Part shown: positions 39,201-49,584 of the stretch, in pieces
How the letters are laid out: each line of letters opens with the position of its first letter
Numbering within the stretch: position 1 is the stretch's first letter
Origin: Litomosoides sigmodontis
Taxonomy: Eukaryota > Nematoda > Chromadorea > Rhabditida > Onchocercidae
Reading direction: 5' to 3'
DNA length: 64,000 nucleotides
Assembly (NCBI GenBank): GCA_963070105.1
Contig: OY718806.1
Coordinates: forward strand, 3,320,865 to 3,384,864
Position numbers and translations under genes: made by a program
Notes under the pieces: generated by a model
The model's database searches: none
Told to the model about the DNA's origin: nothing
The model's input: only the letters and a program-made list of their open reading frames with translations

Positions 39201-40988
39201 ATAGGCTTGCCCGGAGTCTTTATCGTCATATTTCTGGTTCATCTCCATCTAACTGCTACCCATTTGATTCAACATCAGTCGCTGGTCTTTCATGTGACAA
39301 AAATAATTCGCTACGGTTGGTGGGTTATCATTTTATTGTTCCAGGGATCCAGTTATGCATATATTTTTTTCCTCTTTTATATGTTTAGTGGCCAGCACCT
39401 ACACTTGAAAGCTGCAATTTAATTACGACATTTTTGGCAAGATACCTGCCAGCAGTTCTGATGTGCGTTAAATTAATTTGCAATGTACTCTCAAAGATAT
39501 AGGTTTATCGGTGTTGATAGTCGATATGGTGATTATATACTAAAGCGGTTGAAGAGACCGTCCAGTGGACGGGCTGTAGCATTGATCGTCGACCCGAGTA
39601 CTGAAAGAACTTTTTTTATGCAAGCCGAGTTTTCTAGGTAACTGATTAATTCTTCACAGTTCTCGTATCCAATAAATCTGTGCATCAATACCCAGTTAAA
39701 GGAATTAGCTGATTGGTTCACTTCAAACGATTTTTAGACATAATTTTCGCAGCTTTTTACGCGCATTTCACAGTGCATCATTGGTTCCGCATGTGATTTC
39801 TCAGGCTATTCGGAAAAGATCAGAAGAAGGGGCATATGATAATTTATCTGTTTTACTGAGTACCAATGCGAAGTCGTTTAAAGCAGATGTTGTAAGTGTA
39901 TTAGACTTCTTCATTCTTTCACCACATTAACCATTATTTATTTCACAGTTTTTACTTGGTAGATCTGATTTTCAAAACATCTTTGGAATGAAATTTGAAA
40001 ATATGGTGCATGCCACTGTATAATGTATTTTAAGAAGCTTTAAAATACTTTTGCAGAACTCATCTGAGGATATTGTGGTATTTTTCTCTGGAGGAAATTG
40101 GCATGGACCAAGTGCTTCCGTATTTCATATTTACCATTCAGTGGCCCACTACTTTTATCCATTTCTTAAATTAATAAAATTTTATATGTACGAATTATTA
40201 TTTATTTTTGATATGCACGAAATGATTGTTTTGTTTTGCATCTATTCTTGTTTTCGAAATGTTAAACAGAATTGTTTTTATGAAAAAGGTGACATATTTT
40301 TTAGAATTGATGTTTCGTTAAACGATCTACCGTGGCAGTTTCAAATGGATGCATTGCCTTCAGTTTTGTTTTTTCCTGCAGGGAGGTTGGATAATTATTT
40401 TATATGAGATATACTGATTACAGTATTTTATAAAATCTTGCTAAATATGTGGTGAAAACCGCAACAAACTTATGTGTTTATTGATTTATCCCATGCATAC
40501 TTTTCAGGATGTCGTCTTCATCACGATTTCCGGCTTTAGTTCCACTTACGGTGCCAAATTTGATAGCATTCATTGTGACAAGATGTCGGAGGGAGTTGCG
40601 GTGGCAGTTAGCTTTTTCTTCTTGTTCATCATTATGTATAAAGAGGAACAGCTTGCGTTTGCAAAAAATTGCTGTTAGGATAAGGAACGATATCACATTA
40701 CTGAGATTACTTGCGTCTTCCAACTACGAACATTCCCGGCTTTTTCAACATTTAATACAAAGGTAACCCCCGTGGTTTTTGTGATGATCCAAACTTTTAA
40801 TGTTTTGTGCATGAAGGTGAATATGTGGAGGCCGTCGACATTATATACTTTTTAATGTAGTGATTTCAGAGAACATGCCTTTATGAAAAAACTTTTAAAA
40901 CAGTTTTTTTTTCTTTTCCAGGCGCTCTGAACAACTTTATTCTACACGAAGGCTTCTGAAGATAGTGTCGATGTCCAAATCCTCGTAG
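36207..40988 (+). CDS. TXNDC11-like thioredoxin-fold ER protein
   Basis: Human TXNDC11 (EFP1) is an ER thioredoxin-domain protein linked to dual oxidase maturation and ER quality control. Exons: 36207-36268, 36345-36579, 36902-37047, 37169-37277, 37370 to ~37440, ~37803-38020, 38100-38224, 38577-38726, 38797-38983, 39111-39319, 39389-39462, 39503-39637, 39738-39891, 40057-40187, 40305-40385, 40508-40762, 40922-40988; about 802 residues (human ~958). Residues 1-20 are a signal peptide. An N-terminal thioredoxin-like domain carries YYAPWSRRC (72-80) and [16 protein letters not shown]. The C-terminal one, from ~625, carries [12 protein letters not shown], then [20 protein letters not shown] and [13 protein letters not shown], which match the human protein closely as I remember it. 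The C-terminal active-site cysteines are absent. The exon 5/6 junction is uncertain: a GTTTCT donor with a TAG acceptor keeps frame, and an alternative pair also does. Intron 39463-39502 is only 40 bp. It converges on gbb-1. Confidence 0.9.
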
Positions 40989-41577
40989 CACTAATCAAGA
41001 CGCTGTCTTAAAAATATAAAAAATTTACCTTAACATTTAGACTTAAATTTCTGCTCAACTTTGTGATTTTGTCTGTAAAATATGGTAATGTGTATATTGC
41101 GGGTACATGGTCATTGTTCAGCTGACTGTTCATAAAATTACTTAAAACTCTTAAGATCGTGAATATTTATCTCGTATGTACTTTGAATTTTGTATTTTAA
41201 AATGAGTGGGAATTCTATAAGTGACACTCGAACCTCCACTTTTTTTCGTTATGTTCTACTTATGATGGATAAATTATAAAACATAACTCATATTTTGAAG
41301 TAATCGGGCCGTTTTTGTGTATTTTGCAAGCTTTGATCATGTGATGAGCACGAAAAAGTATTTAAGAATTTTGAAGCTTACAGTGAGACTTCTGTATATG
41401 TATAGTGGCTAACACTTTCGGCGAATCGTTTTTCCATCAATAACGCCGAATGAATTTAGTCCCGCTGTTGTTTTTGATGATTTTAACTTTTATGGTTGGT
41501 TTCATGATGTAATTGTATTGATCTGATTATGCATTGTAAATGTTTGATTAGTGTACGGTGTAATGGGTAGACGGGAT

Positions 41578-41583
41578 AATAAA
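41578..41583 (+). terminator. Candidate poly(A) signal downstream of the TXNDC11-like gene
   Basis: AATAAA about 590 bp after the stop. It is the clearest hexamer seen downstream, but closer non-canonical signals (ATATAAA near 41004) may be used instead. Confidence 0.3.
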
Positions 41584-43325
41584 GGGAAAAAAATAGAAAT
41601 TCTGTAGTTCATTGACGAACAACAATTTTTTACGTACATTTGAAATCGCTGCTACTGATAATGGTATTGCTAGTGCCTTTGAATTTTAATGGGACCGGTT
41701 GATAGTTTATTTGTTGCGGTTATTTTGTTTTCAAGAGCTTATCGTGGATTAGGTTGCGTTGCAAATAGTGAGTTGTGGTAGTTTATAAAATGTAAAATCT
41801 TTATAAAATGTTTTTTTGTATCTTAATTTATGAAATGTAAAAAAAAGTAAAACTTAAAAAAATCGTGACGAAAAGCAAAGAGAGGGAAAAACAAGCTTAG
41901 AGTATTACATTTAGGTTGCTTTTAAAGTTCTAACTTTGGGACCAATAGCTGAAGAATGTACGGAATCGCGGGGTGGACTTGATGGGTTGTCCCGCAAAAA
42001 CTTTGTTGTGTTATGCATTTACTTGATAATGTCTTCGGTTTTAGGATCAAGGGTTGCGAAACTTATGTGCTTACCAGTTAAATTATTTCCCATAGAAATG
42101 GTGCTGAGATCTGGATAAGGGGGAGTGGGGTGTGTTGCTTGTTTCAGCGGTACGGAGAGTTTTGATGAATGAAACAAGATAAGTGAAAAAAACATAAGAT
42201 AGGTTTCCGGTGAACCACGCGGAAATTCGCTACTGTGCAACAGTGACATATTATATTCATTAGGTAAGACCCTAGGCAAATATGGTTTGGGCTATTCCGC
42301 TATAACTGTAACCGTGAAAGGATGGATGTGGGATGTGCCACACGTACGCTTTACTTCTGCTTTATTCCATTCATTTCCTAAAATTTATGGCATAGTTTGA
42401 GAAGATTGCAAATTTGCGTTATAATGATTGAAAGATGACATTGAGGGCATATAAAAAATCTTGCAAATGTGTGTTTCAACAAAAAGATGTCTGACATCTT
42501 CGCAAACTTCAAAAAGCACAGAGTTGTTTGCACACACACATTAGCAAACATTAGTTAGTATAATTCCACAACGGATCAGATCTTTCATCTCTATTAGCAA
42601 AAGAAATATGATTTAAGCTAGCCTTGTTCCTCTACGCCATCATTTATTTCATTTTGCAAAATCTATTATCCGAGAAAGGGCTGACATTATTAGAAGAAGA
42701 GGAAGAGGAAGAAGTATGTATCGGGTCTATTGAAATACATTACCTTGCAATATATATCGTATTTCAAACAAATAAGAAGTTGGTAGTTTATGATTAGTGT
42801 GGTGATTCAGCGGAGATAATCATCTAATAGAATTAGGTAATTTTAACTCAATGATATGCAAGACAAAACATACACTTATGAAATCTTATGAACAACAGAT
42901 CGATCACATCTCTCTGTACTGAAGATCAGCTGCGTTTCCGATCCTCGTCCAATAATTAAAAGGGCGCTGTCTGTTGCATTTTGTTTGAGAAAGGAGATGA
43001 CCGCCACCATATGGCGCATATGAGTATGTACCATAACTTCTTCCTCAAATGTGTAAGAACCGAGCCTAATGATGATGTATTGTTGTGTGATATGTAACTG
43101 TCTGTGAAAATGCTATTGTATGTCTAAAATGGGAAATGGAGGTGCAGACAGTTTGCGATAATGGAGGAGATAGCGATGATGGCGACGGCAGCAGGAGAGA
43201 CGATGCTGGCAGGGATGGGACTGAAATCGATTGGAGCTTTTTGTTGCTTTCGAAAAAGTAGCTTTAGTGACGGCTAAAAACAGTGCATTTTCGCTTAAAT
43301 GTATACTTTGGGGTAGTTCAAATGT

Positions 43326-43348
43326 TTGTGTCTGTGTCTGTGTCTGTC

Positions 43349-43382
<34 letters not shown>
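43326..43382. repeat. TG/TCTG microsatellite
   Basis: TCTGTG-type units pass into a pure TG run ending about 43382. It produces a long Thr-His open frame on the minus strand that is not a gene. Confidence 0.95.
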
Positions 43383-43384
<2 letters not shown>

Positions 43385-43507
43385 TCATGTAAGATGTCAT
43401 CTGGTGCTGTGTGTCACTTTATTGTTGTGTCGTCGAAACAAACATAAGTAAAGTGATAGTTGTTTTATCGGTTGATCGAGCAACAGCAAATAGCTGAAAA
43501 GAGCAGT

Positions 43508-43563
43508 GCACGCACACACGCACGCACGCACGCACCACCACCACCACCACCGCCACTACCACC
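43508..43563. repeat. CACG/CAC compound microsatellite
   Basis: CGCACGCA units followed by CCA triplets. It lies 125 bp from the TG array before it and about 260 bp from the GT array after it. Confidence 0.9.
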
Positions 43564-43823
43564 ATATCATACATACCGCCGGTACTGTGGATAATGGCTG
43601 CACCTCGAAAACGAGCAATAACCGACAGCATCAGGTGTGCCTGTGTCACCACCACCAGTGGTGCCTCCGATTTGAATGAATCCACAGTGCGAAAGGAAGT
43701 GGCGCTGCTCTGTCGGTAGCTTACATCTATCTCCCTCCCCTCCATCTCCACTTCCTCCTGTTCCGCTACACCCAGTTTTTGAGGATTCTCAGCATTTTCC
43801 CCTATTGTATATATCCTCCCAAT

Positions 43824-43825
<2 letters not shown>

Positions 43826-43884
<59 letters not shown>

Positions 43885-43894
43885 TGTGTGTGTG

Positions 43895-43939
<45 letters not shown>
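43826..43939. repeat. Long GT microsatellite (~114 bp)
   Basis: About 57 dinucleotide units of GT, interrupted once by TATG and once by GCGTG. Alternating purine-pyrimidine sequence of this length can adopt Z-DNA. It explains the long Cys-Val or His-Thr open frames on both strands. Confidence 0.97.
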
Positions 43940-43941
<2 letters not shown>

Positions 43942-46611
43942 CCTTTCCCAAATTGACAGTTCTCTGTTTCCTCATGGTTGAAGTCCCCCGCTTCCACTTC
44001 AACTCTGCAGTCATTGTAACCAATCGTTTCGTCATCAGTGGTTGCTGCGTAAGCACGGGCACCATCTGCAGGTACGAGCAAGACATTATCATACAAGTTC
44101 CATTTTCCACCTGTCAACCTCTTCCACCTATTACGTAAACCTTTCGTGGCAGTGCGTACAGTTTCATTTCCTTTCATCCTACATAGTCCTATCTTTCAAC
44201 GCATCCTTGAAAATTGTTTTTTTCTACATTCCGTTTCATATTTCTAGTTAAGGTGTTAAAATATTCACAAATGTTTACCTCGGTTAGTGCACCTCACAAG
44301 ATGGCTGATTGAAATGTTTGATGTCTTACTGATGCGGGATATAACAAATTCTAATCTATCTCATGTATTATGGCGGTAACTGAATTTGCAAGCATAGAGT
44401 GTCTTCTGATAGCAAGGCTCCTGAATAAACTGTCCTCTTCAATTTTGAAAAGACAATTATGGCCTGAAACTACTTCGTGTTTGATCAGATGTTTTGTTGA
44501 ATGGCATCTCTCAATGCTTTCTAACTGCCACAAATCATTTTTTAATGCTTTCAAATCTCTCTGTCGTATAGTTGCAATAATCAAATTTTTCAAACGGTCA
44601 CGTAATCAGATGAGGTTTCGCAATTTATTCAAAACGTTGAATATTGCGGCAGACATGCAATGGTATCTGGGCAGAAAAGAAGGAAGTAACAGGTGAAGTA
44701 AGCCGGTGTGGCGATCAAATTTCAAAGCTGGGTATAATGAATATAACTTCTGCCGACGACGTACTCTGAAGCGTTCCCCAACAATTTATGACAGCGGCCC
44801 TGAGGATTGTATTGCATTTCTTCATTCCACTGCAAATAGCTGTCGCATGCTTGTGGAATTTTGGAATGCTTGTAATTTACGCAGCCAATACGACACAAAG
44901 ATATCATCAAAGTTCACGTGAAAGTACAGAAAGCCACCTGGATATGCGCATTTCTTGTGTTGGTTATGGATTGTGCTTTGGACGTTCTCGAAAGAGTTAG
45001 GGCTTTAATTAATTAGGTTACTTCTTTGGAAAGCAAATGTGATACGAAAAAGTGATCAGTTAACCATTTATCTTTTGTAACATACTGACCCTACAATTAA
45101 TGCTTTTAAATACCCTTCATTGATCTCGCTATATTAGCTGGATGTTTGTAACATAACAAGCCTGGATGTGTCACACGTACACGGGACGTTTTCTCTTCGC
45201 GCAGAAATTTCCCACATATCTTTTCACTGATATTCTTAATCGCTATCTTAAGAGAATGTAGGATTCAGAGTTCTTTAGGAAATCCTGTCTAACATCTGCT
45301 AAGGAATGAAGTCGATGTTACTGTATTACATAAAAAGTTTTTGGGGAGATGTATTCGCTGTGGGACGGAAGTATCGTGGGATAGTGATAGTATAGTAGGC
45401 GCCTGGCATAAGTTCTTCAGGAGGGGGTGCAGCGTATGATCATTCCATATTTTTTTTACCTGCTAGTGTGTCCCTTTGACAAGCATTGAATGCGCACTTA
45501 TGAAATGATTACTATGCAATAGAGGTAGTGCAACTGCACTCTCCGGGCACAGATCACGCGTTGCAAGTTTGTGTATTCTTGTATTTTCATTTTTGCAAGT
45601 CAGCTAGATATGGGCTGTCATCTGGTAATTAAACACTAGTATATCCTAGTATACTTCATGCCGTAGATCAGTCAGGTGGATTTTGGGATGTTCTAGAAGT
45701 GTGATATATACTTGTGGAAAATAATATATGACGACGCAGTTTTACAATGGAAGAATGAGGAAGGTGGGAAAGTGGAATAAGTGCAGGTTAAAAGGAGAGG
45801 AAATTTTTCCGCACATCTAGTTATGTGCCAGTTCTCAAAATAGACCTATGATAAAATGAACGCAGTACAGAGAGTTGAGAACCAGAATAATTTAGCGTCT
45901 CTTGAAGAAACTAAGCATGAGACCCAAATGAAGAGCGGCGATTATCAAAAACACCGGTTTGGGTGAGTTATCAAAAAGTGGAGAGTCCAGAAGGTTCAGT
46001 TTTCGTTGGTCTGGAATGCTGCTTATCCTTCGACTTTTTCTTTCATTTCAATCGTTGGCGGAGTTTGCTTTTGCGTTCATTTCGTAGCGCTAACTGCTTT
46101 AGCAAAGTAGTCGACAGACCGACCACAGCTTCGATCCGGAGGCTTAAAGTGCAACGAGATTGTATTGGTAACAGAAGTTCGAGTCGAGTACTCGTTACGA
46201 GATTCCCAATTCCATTTTCTAGAGATTACGTGTGTTCAGATAACTAATTTCGTTTTGCCCCCTGCCATGGCGCTGCACTACCCGCCCAAGCGGAATCGTA
46301 TGGAACTCAGTTGAGGCAGTGGTATTACCGAGGTAGTCTCTCTCGTTCCCTTTTTTCGCATTTCCATTGTGCATGAAGTTCTTAGGATTTCTTGTAGAAT
46401 GTTTTGTCGTTTGAATGACATTTGTTTGAAGCATAGAAGACGTGGTGATAGTTGCTTGCACAACCAACCACTTAGCTCTTTTGAGTTTTTTTTAGCGCTA
46501 GACAAGGCTGCTGCATAAGGCTGCTGCTGCTGCTGCATACAGGGATGGAAGGCCGAAAGCAAAGCACCTTTGGTAGTTTGTCTGCTCCCACCGCTTTCCT
46601 CTCTACACACT

Positions 46612-46652
46612 GCAGCAGCAGCAGCAGCAGTAGCAGTAGCAGTAGTAGCAGC
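46612..46652. repeat. CAG/TAG triplet repeat
   Basis: Six to seven CAG units followed by a mixture of TAG and CAG triplets. The TAG triplets argue against coding in the poly-Gln frame on the plus strand. Confidence 0.85.
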
Positions 46653-46803
46653 ACCCTGCCTGCTTCATCTATCGAATTTGCCACCCAGTTCACATCGTCA
46701 GTTCGCAGCTCTTCAAAGTAGGCCACTGCGTTGTCCCTCTCTTCCTCCCGGTCGATTGCTACCGCGTACCGCCCTCCAAACAAACGCAAACACAAACATA
46801 CAT

Positions 46804-46988
46804 GCACACACACACATACATACATACACATATGGTGTGCTCTGAGCCACACAGAGATCGTGTCGATGCGGCGAAACTTCGAGCACTTCGTTTTCTTGCT
46901 GGAAGAATGCCTGCATCGCGATGCGCTTCGCGTGTTGCTGGTAGCAACAGCGCTGGCTGGAAGAACACACACACACACACACACACAC
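46804..46988. repeat. Two CA microsatellites
   Basis: CA and CATA units at about 46804-46830 and a purer AC run at 46965-46988, with about 130 bp of non-repetitive, more GC-rich sequence between them. Confidence 0.85.
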
Positions 46989-47630
46989 GGAGCCGCCTGC
47001 ACTCAGCTGACTTTCGGCCCTTCTCAGCTGATGTACATGTTGTGATGGACTTTACCGCCCCTCCCCCACTCTTACTTGACAGCCACTCTCTGTCTCTCTC
47101 TCTCACTGCTTCGCATCACTTCATCGCTGGTTTTGTTTGCTTCGGCAAACATTTGCGTATATGCGATCAATCCTTCAGTACCGCACATACTTTTCACTGT
47201 ATGTTACACGGACGAGTCGAGGGTCAACGGAAAGCACATCTTCCGCTATCTTGTACAAGTGACAGAAGGAAGATTGATGTTGATTACGTAACATATAATT
47301 TTATTCACAGCAAATAATTATCCTCAGGCCATTACACACAACGATCAATACAATATAATTGTCATTTGATCAGGGGGTGATCACTGATGCTTGTCTCTCC
47401 ATTAAAATTTCAGTAAAAAGGTAAAAGGCTCATTTCCAGTGAAAAAGTATCACCTTAAACGAAAGCATTAGAAATTGCTATAGACGATATACCTATCCTG
47501 AAATGCAGTCTTAAAGTTAGAGCTGTTAAGTTGATTATCTGTGTACGTGAGACGGCGCAATATACATCGTCATCGGTAATGTGCTGGTTTTTGCAATTGG
47601 TGGCAATATGACAGCAACGAATATATTGCA

Positions 47631-47633
<3 letters not shown>

Positions 47634-47675
<42 letters not shown>
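47634..47675. repeat. AT microsatellite
   Basis: About 21 AT units, uninterrupted, in the intergenic region. Confidence 0.95.
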
Positions 47676-47677
<2 letters not shown>

Positions 47678-49245
47678 GTAACGGGCATATAAAAGCATAC
47701 ATCTAGCGAAATGCAATAAATAGTCATAACAAGCACAGCAGAAGTAGTGATTAATGGTTGTAGACGTGTATGAATGTTTTTATGTGAGCTCCGAAAGGTA
47801 CTGTTGGTAGTTCAGCGTCCGCCGTTATGCTGTCGTTCAGAGAAGTGAGCTTTCGAAATCGTTGCTTTTAGTCGATGCTTCCTTCACTTTGCACCTCATT
47901 TTGTGTATTTCACTTGTATCTCTACAGAACGAAGATTTCCATGGTCCTCACTACAAAATGGACATTTGACATGAGGCATTGCATCGATTTAGGGTAGAAG
48001 CATCCTGTTATCTTAAAACCGCTTCTTATGCAATAATAGATTGTTAAATCAATTTATATTTACCCAGTTACTCGAAGTTTGAAGTTTCAATAAAACAGGA
48101 AGTTTAAAATTCCAATTCTTCCAAACAAATTCTGTATCCATAATATAGTGTGGAGGAAAAGGGGCAGCAGTTTGATTTTTGACCTTGCATGACTAAATAT
48201 CACGCCTGTCATCATATGTGCGTGTGGATATTTTATGAAAGATTGTGAAAATTAGAAAAAATTTTCGGTCCACGCAATTAGAGCTATCATGTGATTGCGC
48301 ATAAGGAAATTTGAAAGTAAGCTGTATCACTTATCTATCAGTGCTTTTTGTTTTGAATTATGTGTCACGGCATTCTTGGAATTTCAGCACATTGGTGATA
48401 ATCCTCACCGTATGTAATATGCTGTTCAAGTGAATTTTCCGGCTTCTGTTTCGTTATCAATGAACGCATTTTTCAGATATGATCTTTGAAAAACGTGCTG
48501 TGAGATCATCCGTAGTTTTGCTTTGCTGAAGCATTTCTCCTACCTGGCAAAATGCATTCATCGACTGCAATTGGTAGATAGCTGTTGGATTACCAGTTGG
48601 TTGGTATACGGAAAACCGAATGGATACCGATGACGGTCTGCATGCCAGAGGCGCCATTCACATGGGTATCGCCAGTTTGCTCCACATATCACCATGGTAT
48701 AATTCATATACCGTGTGTCGATCCGTGCGGAGCCTGTCGTTTCATAGATTGTAAATGCACCTGTCTGGTATGCAGACCGACTGAACGGTGCCACATCTTC
48801 CATACCGAAAGTGTACGCGCGCAGAGTTTGACCTCAAATCCACTTCCTCTGCATACCGATTTCATCATGATGAAGGGAATGAATTTGGAAGGGTAAGGCG
48901 GATTGTTGGTGAAAAATTACCTGATGGATGGGAACGTAAGTGAGATGCCGCTGGCAGTGAATGATGATGAGTTTTTGCGATATGACAAGGGAGTGCATTG
49001 GGGCGGTTGTTGGAAGTAAAGCTTACTTAGAAAATCTATCAAATTGCCATCTCTGCGTCGCTGCAGTTGTTTCGTGCACTACGTTGCCAATTCAAGTTGT
49101 CCTGTGCGGTTGGCTGCCTACGGGGTGGGAGAGTGCACGGATATGGATAGCTTAGCTAAAGTAAAGTACCGTTTCAAGAAATACCGCAGGGAAACGGGGT
49201 ATAATACGGGGTAACAAGGCAACAAATGATGGTGACCTTGAAGTA

Positions 49246-49294
49246 ATGATGATGATGATGACGATGACGATGACGATGATGGTGGTGGTGGTGG
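49246..49294. repeat. ATG/ACG/GTG triplet repeat
   Basis: Imperfect triplets GATGATGAC and GATGGTGGTG on the plus strand. It is complementary in character to the CAT array about 260 bp downstream. Confidence 0.9.
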
Positions 49295-49557
49295 TTATCG
49301 AATGGCTGCAGGCTATGCCTTCACTTCCTTCTCCAGTTTTTCCGCTTTTTCTTTTTCCAGTTTTCCCAAAAAACGTTGTTTTCCATTTCCCCTGGCTGTC
49401 AGTCATGTCATGGATGGAGCAGGGATAGATGGGTGGTGCTTGTTAATGTTTTCTGTTCCATTACTTTCTCTCTCTTGCCCATAGCATCACCACAAGCGTT
49501 TCACTCTTCAAGCACCGCTCGTTGTCGAGGGGCCACACTTTCTGTTTTCATGCCAAA

Positions 49558-49584
49558 CATCATCATCATCATCATCATCATCAT
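49558..49584. repeat. CAT triplet repeat (9 units)
   Basis: Nine perfect CAT units. Together with 49246-49294 it could form an imperfect long-range hairpin, because CAT is the reverse complement of ATG. Confidence 0.95.

Noticed and set aside
43419..44177. 252-codon minus-strand open frame
   Set aside because: Its core is the translation of the GT microsatellite (Thr-His repeats). The flanks resemble no family and have no splice context.
46472..47317. Several overlapping open frames of 90-176 codons on both strands
   Set aside because: They are built from CA, CAG and TC repeats (poly-Cys/Val, poly-Leu/Ala). All frames being open at once reflects lower AT content, not genes.
48558..48803. 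Extra 3' exon of gbb-1 far downstream
   Set aside because: The receptor already ends cleanly: the donor at 54919 joins the TTTGTAG acceptor before 54611 in the right phase and reaches a stop at 54538.
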